This document shows, piece after piece, positions 44,334-54,592 of a stretch of 64,000 nucleotides of DNA. Position numbers and translations under genes: made by a program. The stretch is from Entomortierella parvispora (Eukaryota > Mortierellomycota > Mortierellomycetes > Mortierellales > Mortierellaceae): the NCBI GenBank assembly GCA_963573315.1, contig OY752142.1, positions 186,001-250,000 of the forward strand. Reading direction: 5' to 3'. The notes under the pieces are model-generated. The model saw only the letters and a program-made list of their open reading frames with translations, was not told the origin of the DNA and did not search any database. The stretch's first letter is position 1. Every line of letters starts with the position of its first letter.

Positions 44334-46064
44334 ATGGAAAAAGACCACGCCTTTGATGATGCCGTGATCCGCGCCGAGCTCGCCAAGCATCTTACACCAC
44401 GCAACATTCTCCACCTCTGCTGCACCTCCAAAAAGTCCTTTGACTGGTTCATCCCCCATCTCTGGCACACTCGGGCATTCTACACAAACTTCAAGAACAT
44501 CCCCGGGCTCAAACGCTACCAGCAATATGTCAAAGTCATCCAGGATCTCTCCATCAACCTTGCCGTCGAATCAAGAGATCTTTGGTCCTTCCCTAACCTT
44601 CAGTCGGTCCAGTTTGTCCAGCAGAGTACAGGCCAATATCGAGGAGGCGGTTTTGGTGGCGGTTTTGGCGGTGGTGGTTTGTTCGGACAGCAGCCTCACT
44701 TGCATCACAATTACACTCCAACCGGCTTTGGTGCAGCTGCAACAGTCATTCACAGCGTTGGAAGCGTGAATGCCGCTCGTGTGGATCTTCGCCTGGTCCT
44801 CCTGTTGCAAGCCGTGCCGCTGTTGCAAGATCTGACTATCACTCTTGCCTTGGACAACTCGGACGTCTTTCAGCACTTTCTCGCCTCACTACAATCGCTT
44901 ACCCACCTCCAGAAACTGAAGTTGACCTGCACAGAATATGTGAATCCTACTCATATCCAAAAGGTTATCGATGCATGTCGTCGGTGTGAAGAAATGGACC
45001 TGTCATTCTCAGGCTCAGACTCATTCAAGGGAATTGAAGAAAAGGAGGAATACGAACAAGCCAAGCTCGACATGGATGAAATGGAGGATCTCGAGGTCAA
45101 GACCCTTAGACTCTCTGCGACCCTAGGGGATCAAGAAGCCGCCATCATGGTGCCATTGCTCAAGAAATGCCCTCTCCTTAGGGAGCTGCACATGTTTACG
45201 ATCACGGTTCCTGAAACGGTGAATCTCTTGAAGGATGCCTTCAGGGACGGTGCTTGCCCTGAACTCCGAATCTTCCACCCTGGACGAGACAGCCCTCTTA
45301 CAGATGATCCTTTGCCCACGCTGTTGAGCGTCATGGGCCCTGGTCGCGGTGTAGACGCCGCTGGACTCGAAGAAATCACCATCACATCCAATTGCTTCAA
45401 ATTCGAATCCGCTCTGGCTATGACTAGGCATCTCGCTGACTCCTTGACCGAGGTTCATTTCCAGGATCTCGTCACGAACTTTGAAGTATTTAACGAGCTC
45501 GTCACCGGCCTCCCTCTATTGCAATCGATCCGCATCAAGGTGTGCGAGATCTCGGTCCAGACAGTCGACATCAACAAGTTTGATCAGATGTGTAACCGCG
45601 ACTGGGTGTGCCTTGGCCTCAAGAAGTTGCAGCTTGGCTCTCAATTGACCCAGGGTATCCCAACGGCCAAGGGCGAAAGCTGGAAGCAATCGCTCCCAAA
45701 ACGGTGTATGGACTACTTATTTTCCCAGTTTGCCAGGCTCGAGGAGCTGGAGGAATGGGATTTTGTCGCCGGACCCGTCGATCTGTTCATCCTCGGCGCA
45801 GGAGGTTATTTACGTCAGCTCGAGAACTTGACGTCGTTAAAGCGAGTTGGATTCGGACCCAGGACCATCTACAGAATGGGTTCCAAGGAGGCCGAGTGGG
45901 TTGCAGAGCACTGGACGAGCCTAGAGTACGTGGACTTGACATGCGACAGCATCCCAATTCATATCATGGACATCTCCAGAATCAAGCCGGACAAGCTGGC
46001 ATTGGATACGTTTATTCATACGTTGCGGTCGAGACGGCCCAAGATCAGCTTCAAGAAACAATAG
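44334..46064 (+). CDS. F-box/leucine-rich-repeat-like protein
   Basis: A single open frame of 576 residues, started by GCCATGG. Residues about 11-50 look like an F-box-type domain (IRAELAKHLTPRNILHLCCTS, FIPHLWHTRAF). Leucine-rich segments follow through the protein (LLQDLTITLAL, LTHLQKLKLTCTEY, CPLLRELHMFTI, LPLLQSIRIKVC, LKKLQLGSQL, LEELEEWDFV, LEYVDLTCDS). A Gly/Phe-rich insert (GGGFGGGFGGGG) at about 104-117 interrupts the first repeats. It belongs to the same broad class as the neighbours but is not a close copy, has no intron and lies on the other strand. Presumed SCF substrate receptor. In many Mortierella proteins this layout is common; the target cannot be read from the sequence. Confidence 0.85.
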   Translation: MEKDHAFDDAVIRAELAKHLTPRNILHLCCTSKKSFDWFIPHLWHTRAFYTNFKNIPGLKRYQQYVKVIQDLSINLAVESRDLWSFPNLQSVQFVQQSTGQYRGGGFGGGFGGGGLFGQQPHLHHNYTPTGFGAAATVIHSVGSVNAARVDLRLVLLLQAVPLLQDLTITLALDNSDVFQHFLASLQSLTHLQKLKLTCTEYVNPTHIQKVIDACRRCEEMDLSFSGSDSFKGIEEKEEYEQAKLDMDEMEDLEVKTLRLSATLGDQEAAIMVPLLKKCPLLRELHMFTITVPETVNLLKDAFRDGACPELRIFHPGRDSPLTDDPLPTLLSVMGPGRGVDAAGLEEITITSNCFKFESALAMTRHLADSLTEVHFQDLVTNFEVFNELVTGLPLLQSIRIKVCEISVQTVDINKFDQMCNRDWVCLGLKKLQLGSQLTQGIPTAKGESWKQSLPKRCMDYLFSQFARLEELEEWDFVAGPVDLFILGAGGYLRQLENLTSLKRVGFGPRTIYRMGSKEAEWVAEHWTSLEYVDLTCDSIPIHIMDISRIKPDKLALDTFIHTLRSRRPKISFKKQ

Positions 46065-46552
46065 AATGCAATCGTAGTCTGATACCAAAGCATCATAATA
46101 TTGATACCCATTTTTCATTGCAAACGCGACACCCTGTTCACATTCATCTCGGCCATAAATTCTGGTGCATTTGGAATGGATGTTGCGAGGGACAGACATT
46201 CAAATAGAGTGTCTTTCCCCTCTTACCAAACAACGAACCGGACGCTGCACTACACGCGCGTCGAAAGCGCATGACACCGTCTTTCCAGTCAATGTTCTTT
46301 AGTGTTCTTCTTGGTCTACCCTTGGTAATTCGTAGTCTTGAGGCTCAAGACTGAAGTCAAGAGACTGCCACCAAGCTCTTGGACGCTGATTGGTGCAAGT
46401 GGCACCCTTCCTTCGTTGCATGCATGCGACCTTGAAGGTGAACTGGCACAAAGTCCAAGCCACCCTCCCCCTAATTTATTTTTGCGGTTAGCCTTTGTCT
46501 TTGATCTTCTCTTCAGTTCCCCTTTTTTCCTTCCGTTTTTCCCCCTCAAAGG
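46065..46552. other. Intergenic, F-box cluster
   Basis: 3' region of the gene at 44334 and CT-rich leader of the next. No gene seen. Confidence 0.5.
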
Positions 46553-48107
46553 ATGGAGCTGATCGAGGTCCGACTTCACGTGGGCTACTATCTCTCTCCA
46601 CAACACTTGGCTACATGCACCCAGGTCTGCAAAGAGTGGTACGACACCTTCATACCCTTGCTCTATCAAAGGATCGACCTCTGCACCGAGGAGAATGAAC
46701 AGCTCCAGAGCTCTCTACCTGAGGGATCAGTCCTTGCTCGCCATGCGTCCTATATCAAGGACCTTTGTATCAATCTAAACAACTCTTACTTCCCTTCGCT
46801 CGCAACGACTGCCACCAATCTCCAGCGTCTGGTCGTCCGACCCGAGCTTGGTCAACGGGCATGCGGGGCCCAGGTTTGGATCTTGGTTAAATGTCTCTTA
46901 AAAAACAACCCATATCTTCGATATCTGCATGTTATTTGTCTCTCAGGGCCGTTCTCTGCTTACCCCTTCATTCTGGATCTCTCGCCTTCTCTTCCCCCAA
47001 AGCTTCGGGTACTGCAGATCTCATACTCGACCTTTAATTTCACTTATCTGACAGGATTATCCACCCTGGTACTTCTCGACCTCCAAGATTGCTACATGGA
47101 GATTCCCAAGCAGGCGCCAAAGAATGAGACGACATTATTCCCGTCCCTGGAGATCTTACGACTGCATGGTCATAATCGGGATGGGATCCCTTTCTCGGTT
47201 CTGGACTGGACAGCTCAATGTCCCCGACTCAAACACTTTGAAATTGGTCACCTACACGCACGAGCCTTGGAAACCCTGGTCCATCCATTTCTGGAGTCCT
47301 TCACCCACCTTGGAGACCCTGGAACACTCCATGGAATTGAATGATAACGGTTTGGCGCACATGATTGAAAAATTCCCAAAGTTGACCTCGCTCAGGATCC
47401 AGGGAGGCGCTATTTTCGGCGAAAAAAGTTTCTCTACAGGGATGATGATTGGATTGTGGGCGTCGATCACAGACTTGTCTGTGGGGCATGGGCAAAAGAA
47501 CCATTCATGGACGATGATGGCGATACTAGGTGCTTGTCCAAAGTTACGGAGCCTCTGTTGTTGTCGTCTGGATGTCGATGATCTTGTCAAGGAGGCTGCG
47601 GAATCTGGACTCCAGACATCACAAAAGACAGAGCAAGGATCAGTTCCAGAGAGGCAATGTTTGGCGGATGCAAAGGTTTCTACTGATGAAGCCTTGAAAA
47701 AGCTTCAATGGGTCTGCAAAGACCTGACGGTGCTTTCAGTGGAGGTGTTGAATTGGTCACGGGACAAGGATCAGAACCGACAGATGCATGAGGAACTCAA
47801 GGGTTTGAAGAATTTGCAAGTTCTTGTGTTCATAAATGTTTCTTGGCTGGACGAACCTGTCGCGTTGACAGAGGGAGAGGGCGAAGCCGTTGGACATGGA
47901 AGTAGCAATGAGGAAGAAAAAGAGGAAGAAGAGGGAAAAGAAGAGGAGGAAAAGGAGCAAAGCCAGGTACAGGACCCCGCGCAATTCTGGGTTCGTGGCT
48001 TTTATGAACGATCACAATTGGAGCAGCGACCAAGATTGAAGTGGATGGCTAGAGCGTGGCCAAAGCTTCAGCTTTATTCCAATGGCAACCCTGTTGGACT
48101 GCCCTGA
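46553..48107 (+). pseudogene. F-box/leucine-rich gene with a one-base frameshift
   Basis: The frame from 46553 codes an F-box-like start (MELIEVRLHVGYYLSPQHLA, CTQVCKEWYDTF) and leucine-rich segments (LRYLHVICLSG, LRVLQISYS, LVLLDLQDC, LEILRLHGHN, CPRLKHFEIGHL) but stops at 47344. From about 47310 a second frame takes over without a gap in meaning: LETLEHSMELNDNGL, FPKLTSLRIQGG, CPKLRSLCCCRLD, LKNLQVLVFINVSWL, then an acidic Glu/Lys tail and the stop at 48107. The two parts meet in FTH/LETL at 47303-47312, where one extra C (for example at 47309) explains the shift. No splice signals fit. The whole would have about 517 residues. Either a recent mutation or an assembly error. Confidence 0.65.
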
Positions 48108-49596
48108 TGGACAAGAGTACGGTGGCGACTACTAATCTCCCTCTGACTGAATATTAAAACAAGAATCATTTGGAAATATAGGAGTTACAGTGTGGTATTG
48201 CGCATCGTGCGTGGGTGAATGTTTGGGATCTCAATTGAAATGAAAGGTCGTTATGAGCCACTCTGTCGCCAGTGGCATTTGCTTCGATTTTGGACACTTT
48301 GGAGCATTGGCCCCGCATGGGCTGTTTATGAGAGGTCCACAGCCGCAATCTAATAAAATTGCGCTCCTTGCATTCGTTGGCATTGCAAAGTGGTTCTCTT
48401 TGCACCACATTAATGAAGTATGAGCCAAAGGAGGTTTTCGCACCAGATTTTAAAAGGAAGAAAAGTGTTACATGTGGGATGGTCCAAGTCTATGGTAGCG
48501 TGAAAAGGTCAGTCAGGATGAAATCTTTGTCCTTTATCGAATTGACCAAACGCGCGCGCGTGAACATGGGAGTCAACAACAATCCGTCGGTGGGCATTTT
48601 TCGTTTGCAATCAAAAATAGCAAACCAAAATCACAACGCGCACTGTTGTGGCCATCCTGCTGTGGAGCGGGACCAAGAAGAATGCTTCCTTTTAGTGTAA
48701 CCCGACATCCACAGGGCGAACCATGGAAACGACCGAGGGACAGTTGGGACTAATGTCACGCACTAAACAGAAAAAAAAGAATACACACCCTCTGAAAGTG
48801 ACAGTGAAGAGTGTTGCAACGTGGGAGTGGAGAGCAAGAGAGAGAGAGAGAGAGAGAAGTGAGGAGTTATGGACGTTTGACCATAGTCAAATTCCTCAAT
48901 TGTGGTAGGCACTCCGAGTAGACTGGCACGTCGCTGAAAAGAAAGATCCGCGCCCCTGTCGAGGGCAGGGCAAGGGGAGCAAGGACCGACCGTCAACTCA
49001 AAATCCAAAATCGTTGGGGTAAAACCAGAAAAAAAGATTCGAGAGCAGCTGCAGTGCGCCTTCCCGGGCCATGTGAGAGAGCGCAAAGAAGAAAGAGGCA
49101 AAGTAAAAAAGGTGGAGAGATGCAACAGCGGACCAGGCGACGATGTGAGCAAGGATAGAGTCCGTCCTGGACATGAAGACAGACAACGGAATAAGAGAGA
49201 GGAAGAGAGAGGGGAGGGGAGGAAAAGGTGACAGGAATACTCTTGCCAAGAGAACAGCCATTGCACCGGCTTGATTCGACTGCGCTGGTTTTCCCTAGCA
49301 CAGAGCGTTGGCCAAGAGTCTCATTGGCCCTTGACTTTGGCTGTTTCTTCATCATCATCATTATTGCCCGTCAAACACCAGCCTTCAAGTGAGGGAAGGG
49401 CGACAGGGGGAAAGCAGCAGCCGAAGAAAATCTTTTTCCCAAGATCTTTTTAGGCGCAATTTTTTCCCCTCCTTCTCTCTTTCTTCTCTTCTTTTTTCTT
49501 CACTCTCCTTTCCTCTCATCCCTCTCGCTCGATTCATCCTCTCCTCCCCCTTCCATTCCATTCTCTCATTACACCCCCTCATCACATAGTAGAGAA
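48108..49596. other. Gene-free 1.5 kb before the phosphotransferase gene
   Basis: No gene supported. (GA)n stretch at 48838-48857, GA-rich block at 49190-49235, CT-rich leader 49465-49590 ending at the next start codon. Confidence 0.5.
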
Positions 49597-51811
49597 ATGT
49601 TTGGATTCGGAAGTCGTCTGCATGAATCCGACTATGTCAGCGACGCTGGTCTCGCCAACCTGCGTCTCTACAAGTATGGATGTGTTGACAAGTCGCCCGT
49701 GACAAAGTACATCCTGAGCCACTACTGGAACTGGGCAGTTACCCTGTTCCCCATGTGGATGGCGTAAGTAATTCTACCTTCAGGTCGATCATCTGACAGT
49801 GATGGATGAGCACTTTTTTTTCTTCTTTTTTTTGTGTTGTGTCTTTGGCTTTGTCCATGTTCATTCAAATGTGAGCCGAGACAGATCAGGACTATTTGCC
49901 CGTTCAAGGACACAGCAAGGCTTTGTTCACAGTGCACGACTCGACAACTCGACAACTCAGAAGGGAGGCAGCAGTATCGGTCGACTCTGTTGAGCCGAGG
50001 ACGGGAGACGAGGATGGCCGGGAGCATTCGATAATATCTCGGCACCAGCTCGGTTGCAGTCCGTTTGGCTTCGTAATATAGTTTCTGGCCAAAGACGAGC
50101 CGAGAAAGACCGGAGGATGGAACTCGACTCTGGAGGAAGGAGAGGATCGCTGTCGGGATGGTTAGCAATATGGGACTCCTTTCTTTCCCTTTCAGGCGGA
50201 TGGACGGAGGACGATAGGGCTCTGTCCAGCGGACCTTTTTTTTTTTTTTTTTTTTTTCTTTCTCAACCGGGTTGCTGATCGTCCCTGGGACTTGATTTGT
50301 TATCTTTTCTCTCTCGCTCTACCAATAGTCCTAACTTGATCACCTTGATTGGATTCGGATTCGTCGTGGCCAACCTGCTCATCGTCATCTACTTCATCCC
50401 CGATCTGCAGACTCCTGGCCCTACCTGGGTTTACTTCAGGTAAGACGCACTCTTTTCTTTAGCTGCAGCAATTGCCTGACAACTGTTTTTGGAGCACGCT
50501 TGATGTAAACGGGCAGTGTCAACCATCCTTCGGAATATGACCGCAGAGACTAGCCTGGACCATCTTTCCCCCTTTCCTTTTTCCTCGGAGGAAAGGAAAA
50601 GAAGAGCAAGCGGGAAAACGCACACGGAGACAGGGGCGTCATGAAAATAGAAGTCAACACACGCACAGTAAACTAAAACTGTTTTCTAACCGCACTCATT
50701 TAGCTGTGCCCTTGGTTTGTGGTTGTACTCGACTTTTGACAACGTGGACGGAAAGCAGGCTCGCAGGACTGGATCCTCTTCCCCCTTGGGAGAGCTCTTT
50801 GATCATGGATGCGATTCTTTGAACTGTTGCATCGGAGCTGTGAACCAAGCTGCTTGTATGTCCATGGGTCACAGTTGGTACGCTGCCTTCCTTTTGCTCT
50901 TGACTACTCTTCCCTTCTTCTTGTCGACATGGGAAGAGTACCACACCGGCGTCCTTTACCTTGGCTATATCAATGGCCCTACTGAAGGTTTGATCATTGC
51001 CTGCTTGACCATGGCCATCTCTGGATTCGTCGGCCCCTTGATCTGGCGCCAGGAGGTTGTCGAGGTCTTTGGCACCAACTTTGGCATCTTCCCTGACGAC
51101 TGGATCTTGTTGGATGTGATGGTTGCCGGCATGACCCTTCTTATGGTTTTTGGTCACTTCCCCCCTTGCTTGATTGCCGTGTACAAGTCTTGCAAGGAAA
51201 AGAACCAGTCGGTCTTGGCTGCCTACTCGGAGCTCTTGCCTGTCTCGCTCTTCTTGGTCAGCGCTTACGCTTGGTTGTCCTCGCCTTACTCGTACATCTT
51301 TTCGGAACAGCACTTTATCCTATTTGCCGTCACTGTCGGAATTGTGTTTGGACGAATGGCCACCAAGATCATTTTGGCCCACGTGACCAAGATGCCTTTC
51401 CCTTACTTCACCATCCAGTTGGTGCCTCTCATCTTGGGCGCTTTCCTGTCGAACGTGCCTGTTCTCTTTGGATGGGAGCCATTCTTCTCGCCCTCGACCG
51501 AGTACTACTACTTGTGGGCGTACCTTATCTTTGTGGCTGTGGCCTATGCCCAATGGGCGCTCTTTGTCATTGACCGTTTCTGCACGTATCTTGGCATCAA
51601 GTGCCTGTCTATTCCCAGGCCCAAAGGTTCGTCACTATGATTGTTTGTTGGATGTGTATGATGTGGGTTCCTGGTCTGGTTTCTCTCTTGTCTCTTTGTC
51701 TCTTGACTTCTAAAATATCTCATGCGTATGTTTTCGCTCCTTTTTGCAGCACAGCAATCTGAAGAGGAGGAAGGGTTGATCGGAACCTCGAACCGTAGCC
51801 GCGCGGATTAA
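49597..51811 (+). CDS. Choline/ethanolamine phosphotransferase (CPT1/EPT1 type)
   Basis: Four exons: 49597-49763, 50329-50439, 50704-51626, 51750-51811; 420 residues (yeast Cpt1 and Ept1 have 393 and 391). It transfers phosphocholine or phosphoethanolamine from the CDP-alcohol to diacylglycerol in the ER/Golgi membrane, the last step of the Kennedy pathway. The CDP-alcohol phosphotransferase motif DG-x2-AR-x8-G-x3-D-x3-D is complete: D108-G109, A112-R113, G122, D126, D130 in DNVDGKQARR...GELFDHGCD. Eight or more hydrophobic spans follow. LANLRLYKYGCVDKS near the start is typical of fungal members. Substrate choice (choline or ethanolamine) cannot be read. The 565-bp first intron holds a T20 run. 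Reading through the last intron would end the protein early (KGSSL). Confidence 0.93.
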
Positions 51812-52438
51812 ATATAACATGGAACTATACAGGGAAACCAATGACAATTGGGATCAACGTAGTTATTGAACTGGCTTGGGATTTCATTGGGACGGGATGA
51901 CACACTTCCTACAGCAAATCATGATCGCAAGCAAGAGAGAGGATACGGATTCTGTTATATCTCAGTCTTTTTTTCCCCTCTCCACTCTCCACCCCCTCTT
52001 CTCATTTGTGTTATCCATACATCTCATTTCGTTCGTTTAATTCATAATATCTTTTTTCCCCTACATATATATATATCCCCACCCCACTCTTGTTTCTCTG
52101 GTGTAATCCCACAGCAGGTTCTCAATCTATTTATCATCCACTCACGTGGAGATTGGTTTCCTTGTGTGAAGGAGAACAGTTGACCACAAAATAAACACCA
52201 AAAAAAAAAGGCGAGATCAAATTGGAATGTAGTAGACGCGTCCAGGGTCAAAACTAGGGAAGCACGCCGCTCTCACCACGCCGCCCGCAGTGACCCATGT
52301 TTGCGATAAAATTCCATTCTTTTTATTCCTTGGTGGGTATCACCCACAGAGACATAGAGGACAGGTGGTGTCCAGAGAGCCAGATAACGAGTGAATGCAG
52401 CAATTGTCTTTTTCTTTATTTGTGTATTAGGGAATCAT

Positions 52439-52512
<74 letters not shown>

Positions 52513-52647
52513 CGAGAGAGAGAGAGAGCGAGAGAGAGAGAGAGGATGAATACACATGCTATATGATTCGAGAAAAGGTCGAGACGACGAAAGAGAAAGT
52601 GGGCACAAGAACAAAAAGATGAGCGAAGGTGTCGTTCTTGGTCTCCT
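51812..52647. other. Intergenic, convergent 3' ends
   Basis: 3' regions of the phosphotransferase and of the small secreted protein. ATATATAT near 52066-52075, then the GA microsatellite. No gene seen. Confidence 0.5.
52441..52544. repeat. (GA)n microsatellite
   Basis: About 35 perfect GA units at 52441-52510, then imperfect units with two AGCG interruptions to 52544. Confidence 0.95.
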
Positions 52648-52935
52648 CTACTCCAACTTTGCAGAGTTTGCGTTGCATTTGGCGGCGCAGAGTCGAAGCT
52701 CGTTGGCCATGATCTGAGCGCAACTAAGTTTTTCGGGTACATTCGTTTTTTGTTGACAAGGGAGCACTCCACTGTTGTAGACAGAGGAGCAGCCACTGAC
52801 ACAATCCGTTCCGATGCTGTTGGTCCTGGAGTGACCACCTCTTGCATCGACGGAAGGAACCGTTTGTGAGATGAGGAAGAGGGCCATGAAAAAGAAGAAA
52901 AGGTGAGAATGGCCTGCGAGGAAGAGAACAGTCAT
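52648..52935 (-). CDS. Small secreted six-cysteine protein
   Basis: 95 residues from the ATG at 52935, chosen over the longer frame because a TATA box lies 98-104 bases before it. A signal peptide (HLFFFFMALFLISQTVPSVDA, hydrophobic core at about 11-24) is followed by a mature part of some 65 residues with exactly six cysteines spaced C-x3-C-x10-C-x11-C-x10-C-x3-C. The spacing is symmetrical: two C-x3-C pairs at the ends and two single cysteines inside, as in small disulfide-knit helical peptides. No membrane span or GPI signal. Such proteins in soil fungi serve as wall components, antimicrobial peptides or effectors; no family was recognised. It has no intron. Confidence 0.7.
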   Translation of the reverse strand: MTVLFLAGHSHLFFFFMALFLISQTVPSVDARGGHSRTNSIGTDCVSGCSSVYNSGVLPCQQKTNVPEKLSCAQIMANELRLCAAKCNANSAKLE

Positions 52936-53867
52936 TTTGGGTGCCGGGAATGATGTTGAAGATGAAAGACAGAGGAGAGGAGAGGAAGTGAAGGAGGGGG
53001 AGGAGGAATAGTAGAAGAAAGTTGAGGGCTTGTTATATAGGAATGTGCGGTCTCCAAGGCTGGGATCTCTAGTTCCTGGGAGCGTGTATTTTTGGGTTCC
53101 TCTCTGCAAACCATGGAAAGAAGGACAAGGGCAAAAGCTCCTTTCTCAGTTTCATGGCTCCTGTGAATACAATGAGCTGTTGATGGACTGCAAGGAGACG
53201 AGTCGCTGGGATAAAGATAGAGGGAGCCAGGACGGAAGAGAGAGGCAGAAGAATGGGGTCCAATGAAGCAGTTGATGGAACCATGTGCGCTCTATGAGGC
53301 CCATGGGTGGAGGCGCGAAGTGAAGGGAAAGAGTGACGAGAAGAGGAAAGGGACGGCGGATGGATGGTGCCAGATGACGGGATCGCAATAGAGGCTGCGG
53401 TGCGTGATGGCGCGTTGTTGACGTTTTTGCTCAAAGCAGCGGGAGAAAAGACTATCGCGAAAAAGTGTATCAGGGTGATTTTTTTTTTTTTTGATTTGTC
53501 AGAGTGTTCAGATGTTCAGAGTGGCCAAGAGTCAAAGAGTCAATCCCAGCCCTGGCCAGCAGCGAGTGAGACGCACTCACACTCACACTCACACACTCAC
53601 ACTCACACTTGCACTCGCACTCACACACGCCGATTCGATCGCGGCCCGATCAGACAGACGGTCGACCTCAAGAAGTGACAAGACGGACAGACGCTCTCTC
53701 AGTCACCGGGCGGGTGTTCACCTTCACTCTCTTTCCTCTTTCCTTCCCTTCACCTCCTCTCAAACTCATTCCTGCCCTTGCCCATTCCTCCACCTCCTCA
53801 TCCTCCCCTGCTCTCGCATTCCGTCGCATCCTCCGTCCACATTGGCGCCCCCCTTCCCTCATTCGCA
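52936..53867. other. Divergent promoter region
   Basis: Between the secreted-protein gene and the OSGIN-like gene. Contains a CACTC/CTCACA repeat at about 53574-53626 and a CT-rich leader before 53868. No gene seen. Confidence 0.5.
53033..53039 (-). promoter_or_regulatory. TATA box of the small secreted protein gene
   Basis: TATATAA on the minus strand, about 100 bases before the chosen start codon, supporting that start over the upstream in-frame ATG at 53109, which would lie before the TATA box. Confidence 0.5.
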
Positions 53868-54559
53868 ATGTGCTCAATGGCCGAGGCCAGCTCCTCCAGG
53901 GGGCTGATGCTGGATCAGGACTCTCTTGACTCAATTCCTGCAAATCCATCGCATGCTCCATCCCTTGCCGCATCTCATGTCCCTGCCCATGCTCATGCCC
54001 GATCAAGGCATTCCCGCCCCACCACATGCTCCCTCCCTTCACAAACAGACATTGTCGTTGTCGGTAACGTTTCTTTCTCGCTATTGAGACCGCGGCTGAT
54101 CTTAATCCGAGGTCCGATTCCCTATCTGATACCCCGTTCTTCTTCAATCTCTATCTCTATCTCCTGTACGCTACCCGCTACCCTCGCCGCTACCCTCGCC
54201 GCTGCATGTCATGTCGTCTTTATCAGGCAACGGACCAGCGGGTATTTTGATCTCGTTGCTGCTAAATGGATACGAGCCCTATTATCACGCAGAGCCATCG
54301 AGGCCTCATCCTGACCCGATTCTCCACAGCATGCTTGCACCCACCGCATTGGAAGGCTGCCGACCAAAGTCAATGCTCAAACAGGTAATGATCTTGCGTC
54401 GTTACGGAAAGAGAAAGGGGGAGAAGGCATCACGGCGTCCATCGGACTACAGAAATGCAGACGCATCCTTCTCCTCCCGCCAACTTGGTCGCGAGAGCAC
54501 TTGCAGAAGATCCAATGCGCTGCCAAAGTCCCCACAATTCAAAACACAACTGGGATTTT

Positions 54560-54592
<33 letters not shown>

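Noticed and set aside
52441..52544. Possible CRISPR-like or tandem protein-coding repeat
   Set aside because: It is a plain (GA)n microsatellite without spacers; the Glu-Arg or Ser-Leu readings are artefacts. No CRISPR array is expected or seen in this eukaryotic DNA.
52936..53109. Upstream start for the six-cysteine secreted protein (would add 58 residues)
   Set aside because: The upstream ATG lies before the TATA box at 53033-53039 and the extra residues would bury the signal peptide.
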